The notes under the pieces: model-generated
The model's input: only the letters and a program-made list of their open reading frames with translations
The model's database searches: none
What the model was told of the DNA's origin: nothing
Part shown: positions 1 through 5,572 of the stretch, one piece after another
How positions within the stretch are numbered: position 1 is the first letter of the stretch
Layout of the letters: every line of letters begins with the position of its first letter
Program-made: the position numbers and the translations under genes
NCBI GenBank assembly: GCA_003510215.1
Contig: DOKQ01000012.1
Coordinates: forward strand, 1 to 5,686
Length of the DNA: 5,686 nt
Source: Erysipelotrichaceae bacterium
Lineage (GTDB): Bacteria; Bacillota_I; Bacilli_A; Erysipelotrichales; Erysipelotrichaceae
Direction of reading: 5' to 3'

Positions 1-3
1 CAT

Positions 4-1917
4 ATGAATCGGATGTTTTTGGGGATGATCTTTTTTGGTTTGTTTGTCGTGATGCTCATCTTGGGGTTTTTACTGGATAAGTCCAAGAAGTATTCGACTG
101 AAATTGCGAAGAAAAATGATCGGATTGAGCAGATGATTGAGGCCACTAAGGCGGGGAGTGTTCAGTTTGATGTTATCAATCAGACATTAATGGTTGATGA
201 GCGGTTTCTGGACATCTATGGTCATAAGAATGATGTTACTGGCAGTGAAGTTTCGATGAATCAATTTGTTTCCTGGATAGTTATGGAGGATCGCCGCATG
301 TTATCGGCGGCCATCGAAAAGGCACAACAGGAACAGTCGGAATATATTGAACTTGAGTTCCGCGTGAATCATCCAACGAAGGGTATCGTTTGGGTGGGCG
401 CATTTGGTAAGATTACGAAGTGGGAAGAGGGAAAGATTGCTCAAATTTCCGGCACCCATATGGATATTTCGGATCGCAAACGTGCAGAGGAAGAGCGATT
501 GGCCACACAGAAACGATATCAGACGGTAATGTCTGTGACGGAAATTGGGGTTTGGGAGTATGATGTGAATACACAAACCTATTGGGTGAATGATGAGTTT
601 TTGGCTATGCTTGGCACATCTAGAAAAGATGTAAATAAAGAATACAAATCACTTAGTGAGTTTTGGGAATCACGGGTCTATGAAGAGGACTTGGATGAAG
701 CTTTGAGTTCATTTGAGGATTATTTAAATAGGAACACTAAGGAAGTATATGAGTCTCAGTATCGGATTATGCATTCAGATGGGAAGTATCGTTGGATGAT
801 GTCTCGTGGAAAGATGATGGATACATTGCAGGGACCACTGTTTTTAGGAGTATATGTGGATATTTCTGAAATTAAAGCAAAGGAAGTGGAGTTAAACTAT
901 CTGATTGAACATGATTATCTGACTGGGCTGTACAATCGACGTTATGTTCAGGAAAAAATCACGGAGTGGATGGATGAAGCTGTGTTACCGTTGGGGATTG
1001 CTCTTGTGGATCTCAATGGGTTGCGTTTGATTAACGATACCTTTGGTATTCATCGAGGAGATGAAGTGTTAAACCGTTTTGCGAAGCTGCTTGTGAGTGA
1101 GTTTGATCATGAAGTGGTGGCTCGTTTTGGGGGCGATGAGTTTATGATTATAAAACCATATGCCAACTCAAATGACCTAGAGGTTATGAAGGAAAAAGTT
1201 GCAGTGGCTGTCCGTCTTTTGGATATGAAAGATTTTAAGCTGACGGCTTCAGTTGGGGTAAGTATGCTTGATGAACAACTTGATTTTTCAGAGGCTCTGC
1301 ATCTGGCAGAGGCTGATCTGAATCGCAAGAAAGCGATGGAAGAGCGTAGTGCACTCAATCAGTCCATTAAGGTGATCTTGAATACACTGACTCAGAAGTA
1401 TCAGCGTGAGAAGGAGCATAGTACCAATGTGGCCTGGCTTTGTCGATTGATGGGTGAAGAGATGAATCTTGCGAAAGATGATATCAAGGAGTTGGAACTG
1501 TCGGGGATGGTTCATGACATTGGCAAGATTGCGATTGAAGATCAGGTGCTAAGTAAGCCGGGTCACTTAACGTTAGATGAATATGAGACGATTCAGATGC
1601 ATTGTCAGTATGGTTATCAGTTGCTCAAGGCAGCGGATCAGTATTCGAATATTGCCATTAATGCCTTGTGTCATCATGAACACTATAATGGCAAAGGGTA
1701 TCCACATGGCTTAAGTGGTGATGAGATTCCACTTTTCTCGAGGATTATTGGTGTCGTGGATGCGTTTGAAGCGATGATATCAGATCGCATTTATCGAAAA
1801 GGAATTAAGGTGAATGAAGCAGTGGATGAACTTGTCCGTTGTTCGGGATCTCAGTTTGATCCAAGAGTGGTGGATGTGTTTGTGAATCAGGTGCTTCCAA
1901 GATATATGAAGGGGTAA
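4..1917 (+). CDS. Membrane-anchored PAS-PAS-GGDEF-HD-GYP cyclic-di-GMP signalling protein (probably N-terminally partial)
   Basis: Likely a bifunctional c-di-GMP enzyme: GGDEF domains make c-di-GMP from two GTP, HD-GYP domains hydrolyse it. The visible 637 residues hold one membrane helix (about 4-24), a short charged linker, PAS 1 (about 41-157, ending in DISDR), PAS 2 (about 169-289, ending in VDISE), GGDEF (about 298-452) and HD-GYP (about 455-637). The GGDEF domain has HDYLTGLYNRR at 303-313, metal-site D336, N344 and the motif G376-G-D-E-F380. The inhibitory RxxD site is absent (FDHE occupies that place). The HD-GYP domain has H504-D-I-G-K508, H557-H-E-H-Y-N-G-K-G-Y-P567 and D586, so both catalytic sites look intact. 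Positive charges lie after the helix (DKSKK), which suggests a cytoplasmic C-terminal part. Only three bases precede the ATG and no ribosome site is visible; the helix is probably the last one of a longer sensor whose extracellular part lies outside the window. It is followed closely by a second GGDEF gene. Domain calls are secure; net activity and ligand are not. Confidence 0.93.
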   Translation: MNRMFLGMIFFGLFVVMLILGFLLDKSKKYSTEIAKKNDRIEQMIEATKAGSVQFDVINQTLMVDERFLDIYGHKNDVTGSEVSMNQFVSWIVMEDRRMLSAAIEKAQQEQSEYIELEFRVNHPTKGIVWVGAFGKITKWEEGKIAQISGTHMDISDRKRAEEERLATQKRYQTVMSVTEIGVWEYDVNTQTYWVNDEFLAMLGTSRKDVNKEYKSLSEFWESRVYEEDLDEALSSFEDYLNRNTKEVYESQYRIMHSDGKYRWMMSRGKMMDTLQGPLFLGVYVDISEIKAKEVELNYLIEHDYLTGLYNRRYVQEKITEWMDEAVLPLGIALVDLNGLRLINDTFGIHRGDEVLNRFAKLLVSEFDHEVVARFGGDEFMIIKPYANSNDLEVMKEKVAVAVRLLDMKDFKLTASVGVSMLDEQLDFSEALHLAEADLNRKKAMEERSALNQSIKVILNTLTQKYQREKEHSTNVAWLCRLMGEEMNLAKDDIKELELSGMVHDIGKIAIEDQVLSKPGHLTLDEYETIQMHCQYGYQLLKAADQYSNIAINALCHHEHYNGKGYPHGLSGDEIPLFSRIIGVVDAFEAMISDRIYRKGIKVNEAVDELVRCSGSQFDPRVVDVFVNQVLPRYMKG

Positions 1918-1923
1918 TCCATT

Positions 1924-1930
1924 AGGATGG
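1924..1930 (+). promoter_or_regulatory. Ribosome binding site of the second GGDEF gene
   Basis: AGGATGG lies six bases before the ATG at 1937. A second in-frame ATG follows directly at 1940, so either could be used; spacing slightly favours the first. There is no promoter-like sequence in the 19-base gap, which supports co-transcription with the upstream gene. Confidence 0.6.
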
Positions 1931-1936
1931 TGATAA

Positions 1937-3508
1937 ATGATGGAACATGAAAAATACGCGAATATGATTGAGTCGATTTTTGATGTTGCTTGTCTTTTAG
2001 ATTGTAACGGAAAAATTGTGGCTGTCAATACATGGTTTGAACGCTTCTTTCAACGATTAGCACTAGATATTTTGGGGAAGTCAGTCACAGACTTTATTTG
2101 TTCATCTGAGTTACATCAGTTTCTAGTAGCAACTGAGAGTAAAAAGATTGAAGGCTTGTATCTTTCTTTTGAGGGAACATCCGTTGTGACTCAAGAGGAT
2201 AAGTTGCAACTATTAGGTTGGGGTCATAGAATCAGTGAGGAACCGTGGCTCTTCTGTGTTGTTTTGAAAGAAAAGGTGGACACGTCAATCAGGGAGTTGA
2301 GTGAAGTGCGATTATCTTCTTTGATTAATGAAATGCATGAAGTAATATACACTCTGTTACCTGATTTGACAGTGACGTATATTTCTAAGAACGTTTTTTC
2401 AATGCTTGGTTACAATCAGAGTGAAGTGGTGGGAAGAAAGTTTATTGATTTTCTTGATCCAACTGAGTATCCGGATTTACAGTCGATTCCCTGGGCGGAT
2501 ATTAAGAATAGTGATGATGTGGAGTTGTGCTTTCTTTCCAAGGGACTCTCTAAAGTGTGGGTGAAAACACGAATTCGAATGCATACCAGTGAGCAAGGTG
2601 TGGTTTACTCACAAGGGATTTTTTATGATATCACGGAGTCGAAGGCAGCTAGTTTAGCGCTAGCCGTAAGTGAAGAGCGCTATCGCTTGTTAGTTACACA
2701 GATGCAGGATGGATTGGCAATTCATGAGTTGGTTTTTGATTCGAGTCATCAGCCAACAGATTATCGGTTTCTTGAAGTGAATGATGCTTATGCAAAGATT
2801 ACTGGGTTATCAAAGAACATTGTTGGTAAGACAGTTAAGGAAGTGATTCCAAATGTGGAACCCTTTTGGATTGAACGATTTGCCAAGGTAGCATTAACAC
2901 AGATTCCTGTTCAGTTTGAGGATTATTCCAACGAGTTGAATAAGTGGTTTCGTGTGAGTGCCTATTCGACGGTGGTTAATCAGTTTGCGGTGATTGTGGA
3001 AGATATTACTGAGCAGAAGCAGCGGTTACAGCAGGTGGAATATTTGAGTTATCACGATGCTCTTACCGGACTTTATAATCGATATTTCATCGATGAGTCG
3101 ATTCGTCGATTGGATACACTACGTAATTATCCATTGGCACTCGTGATGATGGATGTGAATGGGTTGAAGGAAATCAATGATACCTATGGACATGATCATG
3201 GGGATCGTCTGCTCGTGGAGTTTGCGGAAAAACTAAAGGAAGTTTTCCGTAAGGATGATATTCTTGGACGGATGGGTGGCGATGAATTTCTGGTTGTGCT
3301 GCCTAGGACGACAGAGGATGATGTTATTCAGTTGATTCAACGTACAAATGCTATTAAGCTTTCTTTTTCGAAGGGTGGTTACATGGCTTCGGTGGCTATG
3401 GGATATGCCATTAAAACGAAGGAGTCTGAGGACATCTATGCGAAGTTTGTGGAGGCGGATAACCGGATGTATGGTCACAAGCGGTCGATGAAGCAATTGT
3501 GTTATTGA
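1937..3508 (+). CDS. Soluble PAS-PAS-PAS-GGDEF diguanylate cyclase
   Basis: A 523-residue cytoplasmic protein with no membrane segment or signal peptide, predicted to synthesise c-di-GMP from GTP. Three PAS-like modules precede the catalytic domain. The first (about 5-113) is divergent. The second (about 120-235) ends in the PAS-linker signature YDITES with D231. The third (about 246-357) carries FLEVNDAYAKITGL and ends in VEDITEQ with D356. The GGDEF domain (about 370-523) has HDALTGLYNR at 373-382, metal-site D406, N414 with INDTYGHDHGD, and G447-G-D-E-F451. R438-K-D-D441 sits exactly five residues before the motif, matching the RxxD inhibitory site through which c-di-GMP represses many cyclases. 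It ends in TGA and has no EAL or HD-GYP partner domain. The upstream gene, 19 bases away, carries the phosphodiesterase, so the two are probably one operon with opposing or tuned activities. PAS ligands cannot be deduced from the sequence. Confidence 0.93.
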   Translation: MMEHEKYANMIESIFDVACLLDCNGKIVAVNTWFERFFQRLALDILGKSVTDFICSSELHQFLVATESKKIEGLYLSFEGTSVVTQEDKLQLLGWGHRISEEPWLFCVVLKEKVDTSIRELSEVRLSSLINEMHEVIYTLLPDLTVTYISKNVFSMLGYNQSEVVGRKFIDFLDPTEYPDLQSIPWADIKNSDDVELCFLSKGLSKVWVKTRIRMHTSEQGVVYSQGIFYDITESKAASLALAVSEERYRLLVTQMQDGLAIHELVFDSSHQPTDYRFLEVNDAYAKITGLSKNIVGKTVKEVIPNVEPFWIERFAKVALTQIPVQFEDYSNELNKWFRVSAYSTVVNQFAVIVEDITEQKQRLQQVEYLSYHDALTGLYNRYFIDESIRRLDTLRNYPLALVMMDVNGLKEINDTYGHDHGDRLLVEFAEKLKEVFRKDDILGRMGGDEFLVVLPRTTEDDVIQLIQRTNAIKLSFSKGGYMASVAMGYAIKTKESEDIYAKFVEADNRMYGHKRSMKQLCY

Positions 3509-3525
3509 AGCAAATGTTGCTTCAT
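3488..3525. repeat. Three-copy 8-mer (two direct, one inverted) at the yebC promoter
   Basis: TGAAGCAA occurs at 3489-3496 and again at 3506-3513, 17 bases start to start, and its reverse complement TTGCTTCA lies at 3517-3524. Copies two and three form a perfect 8-bp inverted repeat with a 3-base centre, TGAAGCAAATGTTGCTTCA (3506-3524). Copies one and three can pair over nine bases (ATGAAGCAA at 3488-3496 with TTGCTTCAT at 3517-3525). The repeats span the end of the GGDEF gene, its stop codon and the -35/spacer region of the next promoter. No T-run follows directly, so it is a poor terminator; an operator is possible but inferred. Confidence 0.55.
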
Positions 3526-3533
3526 GGTATAAT
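3505..3533 (+). promoter_or_regulatory. Sigma-A type promoter of the yebC-tagD operon
   Basis: A TTGAAG -35 (3505-3510) and a perfect TATAAT -10 (3528-3533) are separated by exactly 17 bases. The -10 is extended by TGG at 3525-3527. Transcription would start near 3540, giving a leader of about 25 bases. The -35 overlaps the stop codon of the upstream GGDEF gene, so the yebC operon probably has its own start as well as possible read-through from upstream. Confidence 0.75.
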
Positions 3534-3546
3534 TTTTTGGTTAAAG

Positions 3547-3554
3547 AAGGAAGG
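3547..3554 (+). promoter_or_regulatory. Ribosome binding site of the YebC-family gene
   Basis: AAGGAAGG lies ten bases before the ATG at 3565. This supports that start, as does the MGRAFE N-terminus typical of the family. Confidence 0.6.
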
Positions 3555-3564
3555 TTGAACAATT

Positions 3565-4293
3565 ATGGGAAGAGCGTTTGAAGTACGCAAGGCGTCGATG
3601 GCGAAAACCTCGGCGATGAAGACAAAAATCTATTCACGGTTTGGTAAGGAAATTTATGTGGCTGCAAAGTCGGGAGTTCCTGATCCAGATATGAATTCGA
3701 GTTTGAAGCGTATTATTGAGAAAGCACGTGCCAATCAGGTGCCTGCCGATATTATTAAGCGGGCGATTGAAAAGGCGAAGGGTGGAAGTGCTGAGTCCTA
3801 TTCGGAAGTTCGATACGAAGGGTTTGGTCCGGGTGCTTCAACGGTCATTGTCGATTGTTTGACGGACAATGTGAATCGTACCTATTCGGAGATTCGCAAC
3901 TGTTTTAATAAGTCAAAATCTAAACTTGGGGTTGTGGGTAGTGTGACACATACCTATGATGCTTTGGGAATCCTTTCCTTTGCCTTCGATGATGAAGAGG
4001 CAATGCTTGAAACTTTGATTGAGTTTGAGGTGGATGTCAAGGATTTGGAAGTTGAAGAGGGTTCGATGACGGTCTATGTGGAACCAACGGATTTATACAA
4101 AGCGAAGGATGCGGTGGAATCACTGATTCCTGAGTGCAACTTTGATATGTTGCAAAGCACATTATTACCACACGACTATGTGAGTCTTGAAGGTGAAGAT
4201 CTCGAAATGTTTGAACGTCTGATGAATATGATTGATGAGGTCGATGATGTTCAAAATGTGGTGCACAATGTGCAACTTGAGGATGCAGAATGA
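3565..4293 (+). CDS. YebC/PmpR/TACO1 family protein, YeeI (YebC2)-like
   Basis: A 242-residue member of the YebC/TACO1 family, full length for the group. It begins MGRAFE, followed by a basic helical N-terminal segment. The stretch KIYSRFGKEIYVAAKSG at 21-37, then PDPDMN at 39-44 and YEGFGPG at 84-90, resembles the Bacillus YeeI (YebC2) branch more than E. coli YebC. Family members were long annotated as transcriptional regulators. Mitochondrial TACO1 and bacterial relatives have more recently been tied to translation, notably relief of stalling at proline-rich stretches; that role is carried over from the family and not visible here. The C-terminal third is acidic (runs such as EEG, DEVDD). 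The gene has its own strong promoter and its TGA stop overlaps the start of tagD in an ATGA, which indicates translational coupling. I leave the symbol empty because YebC and YeeI branches are hard to assign without a tree. Confidence 0.93.
   Translation: MGRAFEVRKASMAKTSAMKTKIYSRFGKEIYVAAKSGVPDPDMNSSLKRIIEKARANQVPADIIKRAIEKAKGGSAESYSEVRYEGFGPGASTVIVDCLTDNVNRTYSEIRNCFNKSKSKLGVVGSVTHTYDALGILSFAFDDEEAMLETLIEFEVDVKDLEVEEGSMTVYVEPTDLYKAKDAVESLIPECNFDMLQSTLLPHDYVSLEGEDLEMFERLMNMIDEVDDVQNVVHNVQLEDAE
4279..4282 (+). promoter_or_regulatory. Ribosome binding site of tagD inside the yebC coding end
   Basis: GAGG lies seven bases before the ATG at 4290 and within the last codons of the YebC-family gene. 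Together with the ATGA overlap it fixes the tagD start and suggests coupled translation. Confidence 0.6.
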
Positions 4294-4685
4294 GAAGAGT
4301 CATTACCTATGGAACTTATGATTTATTGCATTGGGGTCATGTTCGGCTTCTCAAGCGTGCCAAAGCGCTTGGGGATTATCTGATTGTGGCGTTGAGCACC
4401 GATGAAATCAATGAGTTCAAAGGAAAAAAAGCTTATCATAACTATGAGGAGCGCAAGATGATGCTTGAAGCCCTTCGTTATGTCGACTTGGTCATACCTG
4501 AAGCGGATTGGGAGCAGAAGCGTGACGATATTGTCAAGTATCAAGTGGATGTGTTTGCGATTGGGGATGACTGGGAAGGCAAGTTTGACTATCTGAAGGA
4601 GCTCTGCGAGGTGGTGTATCTTCCTCGTACCGAAGGCGTCTCTACAACGAAAATCAAGGAAGATCTTGAGAAGGCCATGAAATAG
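4290..4685 (+). CDS. tagD: Glycerol-3-phosphate cytidylyltransferase
   Basis: Converts CTP and sn-glycerol 3-phosphate to CDP-glycerol and pyrophosphate in the cytoplasm, supplying glycerophosphate units for wall teichoic acid or similar polymers. At 131 residues it has the length of Bacillus TagD (about 129) and is closely similar throughout. It carries the nucleotidyltransferase HxGH motif as H14-W-G-H17 in a TYGTYDLLHWGH start, the family stretch GDDWEGKFD, and the second signature R113-T-E-G-V-S-T-T120. The gene overlaps the YebC-family gene by four bases and ends just before a strong terminator, so it is the last gene of a two-gene unit. No polymerase, flippase or glycosyltransferase of teichoic acid synthesis is in the window, so the CDP-glycerol consumer must be elsewhere. 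The enzyme assignment is firm; the polymer is inferred. Confidence 0.96.
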   Translation: MRRVITYGTYDLLHWGHVRLLKRAKALGDYLIVALSTDEINEFKGKKAYHNYEERKMMLEALRYVDLVIPEADWEQKRDDIVKYQVDVFAIGDDWEGKFDYLKELCEVVYLPRTEGVSTTKIKEDLEKAMK

Positions 4686-4686
4686 C

Positions 4687-4711
4687 AAAAAAACCGGGAA
4701 ACCGGTTTTTT
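4687..4711. terminator. Bidirectional intrinsic terminator with GAAA tetraloop
   Basis: A perfect 10-bp stem (4688-4697 with 4702-4711) closes on the tetraloop GAAA, a GNRA loop known for high stability. The core is CCGG-GAAA-CCGG, flanked by seven A on the left and six T on the right, so either strand gives a hairpin followed by a U-run. It lies two bases after the tagD stop. The stop codon of the convergent minus-strand gene (4710-4712) overlaps its right arm, so the same element probably ends both transcripts. Confidence 0.93.
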
Positions 4712-5006
4712 AGTTTGCGAATAGTTTGTTCTTTTTAACTAGGTTGGTAATCATCCATGCCGCAATGTAGACAATGGTGATGACGGATGTCAGTACGAGC
4801 ATAATGACGTAGCCAAGTCCTGCCCAGCCGGTCGTGTCTTGTGGAGCCACAAAGAGTAGCATGGCTAGAAAGAAGAGCACGGAGGCTAGAGGGAGAATCA
4901 GACCGATTTTATATGTGATTCGAAAAAACTTTTTGAGTAATGTGATTGCACCAAAGTATACGAGTCCGATGGCACCAGTAACTAAATAAATTTGCATACC
5001 TTCCAT
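4710..5006 (-). CDS. Small three-helix membrane protein, possibly YesK-like
   Basis: A 98-residue integral membrane protein of unknown function. Hydrophobic segments fall at about residues 4-24, 33-53 and 63-86. Basic loops (KKFFR near 25-29, KK near the C-terminus) and a TTGWAGLG stretch lie around them. The GW-x-GLG turn before the third helix and the overall size recall the YesK-like family of Bacillus, but I recognise this only weakly. I chose the ATG at 5006 because AGGAGGTG (5018-5011 read on the minus strand) is ideally spaced; an in-frame start 66 bases farther upstream has no ribosome site and would add a polar Cys-rich stretch overlapping the promoter. It is transcribed convergently to tagD and divergently from the MazG-like gene, so it is probably a single-gene unit. 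Confidence 0.75.
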   Translation of the reverse strand: MEGMQIYLVTGAIGLVYFGAITLLKKFFRITYKIGLILPLASVLFFLAMLLFVAPQDTTGWAGLGYVIMLVLTSVITIVYIAAWMITNLVKKNKLFAN

Positions 5007-5010
5007 GAGG

Positions 5011-5018
5011 CACCTCCT
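5011..5018 (-). promoter_or_regulatory. Strong ribosome binding site deciding the start of the minus-strand membrane protein
   Basis: Read on the minus strand this is AGGAGGTG, with the GGAGG core six bases before the ATG at 5006-5004. It rules against the longer reading that begins at 5072. Confidence 0.85.
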
Positions 5019-5035
5019 GTAGGAACTATATCCTT

Positions 5036-5052
5036 GTGTACCAAGTGTACCA
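5036..5052. repeat. Tandem 9-base repeat across the minus-strand -10 region
   Basis: GTGTACCA at 5036-5043 is repeated at 5045-5052 with one A between, a nine-base period. On the minus strand this reads TGGTACAC, T, TGGTACAC, with the putative -10 inside it. It could be a tandem operator or a chance duplication by slippage. Confidence 0.5.
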
Positions 5053-5072
5053 CACCATATAATACAGTTCAA
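5044..5072 (-). promoter_or_regulatory. Candidate promoter of the minus-strand membrane protein
   Basis: On the minus strand, TTGAAC (5072-5067) and TACACT (5049-5044) are separated by 17 bases, and the -10 is extended by TGG. The -35 matches consensus at four positions with optimal spacing; the -10 also matches at four. The predicted start would leave a short leader before the AGGAGGTG site. Confidence 0.5.
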
Positions 5073-5084
5073 GTGAAATGTTCA

Positions 5085-5102
5085 TGAATTTGATAGAATT
5101 CA
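5085..5102. repeat. Inverted repeat in the divergent intergenic region
   Basis: TGAATT (5085-5090) and AATTCA (5097-5102) form a perfect 6-bp inverted repeat around a six-base centre. An 8-bp palindrome TTCATGAA (5081-5088) overlaps its left arm. The position, between the two divergent promoters, would suit a regulator site, but AT-rich DNA of this kind produces such repeats by chance. Confidence 0.3.
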
Positions 5103-5148
5103 CAGATTTTTCACAAAAAATGAATGAAAAAGACGGTTTTGGATTGTG

Positions 5149-5154
5149 TATAAT
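5149..5154 (+). promoter_or_regulatory. -10 box of the MazG-like gene
   Basis: A perfect TATAAT stands 27 bases before the ATG at 5182. Its -35 region is weak: nothing close to TTGACA appears 16-18 bases upstream, where the sequence is an A-rich tract (about 5121-5131). Transcription would start near 5161, giving a leader of about 20 bases that holds only the ribosome site. Confidence 0.5.
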
Positions 5155-5167
5155 AGAGTTAATGTGA

Positions 5168-5174
5168 GAGGTGG
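5168..5174 (+). promoter_or_regulatory. Ribosome binding site of the MazG-like gene
   Basis: GAGGTGG sits seven bases before the ATG at 5182 and decides this start. A longer reading from the GTG at 5146 would begin just before the -10 box and is unlikely. Confidence 0.7.
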
Positions 5175-5181
5175 GTATAAA

Positions 5182-5493
5182 ATGAGTGATTTAACGATCA
5201 GAAAACTGCAGGCATATATCAAATCGAAGGATTTTGAGCCTTCACGTAAACCCGATTATTTCTACAAACTGGTGGAGGAAGTCGGAGAGGTTGCCAGGCA
5301 GATTCATGATGAGCGGCGAATGGGAAGTGATGGAATTAAGGGAACACTTGAGGAAGAGTTGTATGATGTCATGTACTATGTGCTTGCCCTTGCGAATCTC
5401 TATGAGATTGATCTTGAGCGATGTGCTTTTTTAAAGGAAGAGATGAATCAGAAGAAATACAATAATTCGATTTCACTGGCTGAATTTAAGTGA
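5182..5493 (+). CDS. MazG-like nucleotide pyrophosphohydrolase
   Basis: A 103-residue, all-helical, single-domain member of the MazG/all-alpha NTP pyrophosphatase superfamily, which cleaves nucleoside triphosphates to monophosphates and pyrophosphate using Mg2+. The metal-binding pattern is visible as K29-L-V-E32-E33-x-x-E36 (EExxE) in the first helix and E59-x-x-D62 in EEELYDV in the second. A hydrophobic helix YYVLALANLYEIDLE (65-79) follows, as in the family. It is far shorter than the two-domain E. coli MazG and matches the small stand-alone form. The substrate (damaged nucleotides, dNTPs) cannot be told from sequence. I use the ATG at 5182 because of its ribosome site. It has its own -10 box, so it seems separate from the divergent membrane protein gene. 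No toxin-antitoxin partner is adjacent. Confidence 0.87.
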   Translation: MSDLTIRKLQAYIKSKDFEPSRKPDYFYKLVEEVGEVARQIHDERRMGSDGIKGTLEEELYDVMYYVLALANLYEIDLERCAFLKEEMNQKKYNNSISLAEFK

Positions 5494-5510
5494 ACGGATT
5501 GGTATACATG

Positions 5511-5534
5511 AACAAATCGTTGGATTTATTTGTT
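5511..5534. repeat. Weak inverted repeat after the MazG-like gene
   Basis: AACAAAT (5511-5517) pairs perfectly with ATTTGTT (5528-5534) across a 10-base centre. A shorter alternative pairs AAATC (5514-5518) with GATTT (5523-5527) around GTTG. It is AT-rich with no following T-run, so it is at best a weak terminator or operator in the 79-base gap before the secreted-protein gene. Confidence 0.3.
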
Positions 5535-5558
5535 TAAATGCGGTATGGTTTTACTAAT

Positions 5559-5566
5559 GAGGAGGT
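5559..5566 (+). promoter_or_regulatory. Ribosome binding site of the secreted-protein gene
   Basis: GAGGAGGT, with the GGAGG core seven bases before the ATG at 5573. An in-frame ATG at 5567 lies one base from the core and is too close to be used. Confidence 0.8.
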
Positions 5567-5572
5567 ATGGAT

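Noticed and set aside
301..576. Minus-strand open frame inside the first gene (also 1107-1358, 1288-1515, 1780-2028)
   Set aside because: They lie antisense to well-recognised PAS, GGDEF and HD-GYP coding sequence, have low-complexity, Ser/His/Arg-rich translations and match no family.
3506..3538. Intrinsic terminator after the second GGDEF gene
   Set aside because: The hairpin is separated from the T-run (3533-3538) by nine bases that include a promoter -10, so it does not have terminator geometry.
3233..3562. Minus-strand open frame over the end of the second GGDEF gene and the yebC promoter
   Set aside because: Antisense to the GGDEF motif and without a recognisable product.
4037..4303. 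Minus-strand open frames opposite yebC and tagD (4037-4303, 4323-4688)
   Set aside because: Shadows of strongly conserved genes; translations are His/Pro-rich or carry no domain.
5007..5072. N-terminal extension of the minus-strand membrane protein
   Set aside because: No ribosome site before 5072, and it would run through the predicted promoter and the AGGAGGTG site.
5146..5181. GTG-start extension of the MazG-like protein
   Set aside because: It begins at the -10 box; the ATG at 5182 has a properly spaced GAGGTGG.
5234..5434. Alternative plus-strand frame within the MazG-like gene
   Set aside because: The overlapping frame carries the intact EExxE and ExxD metal motifs; this one is Met/Arg-rich noise.
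5182..5493. Toxin-antitoxin context for the MazG-like gene
   Set aside because: No MazE, MazF or other toxin-like small gene is adjacent; the neighbours are a divergent membrane protein and a secreted protein.
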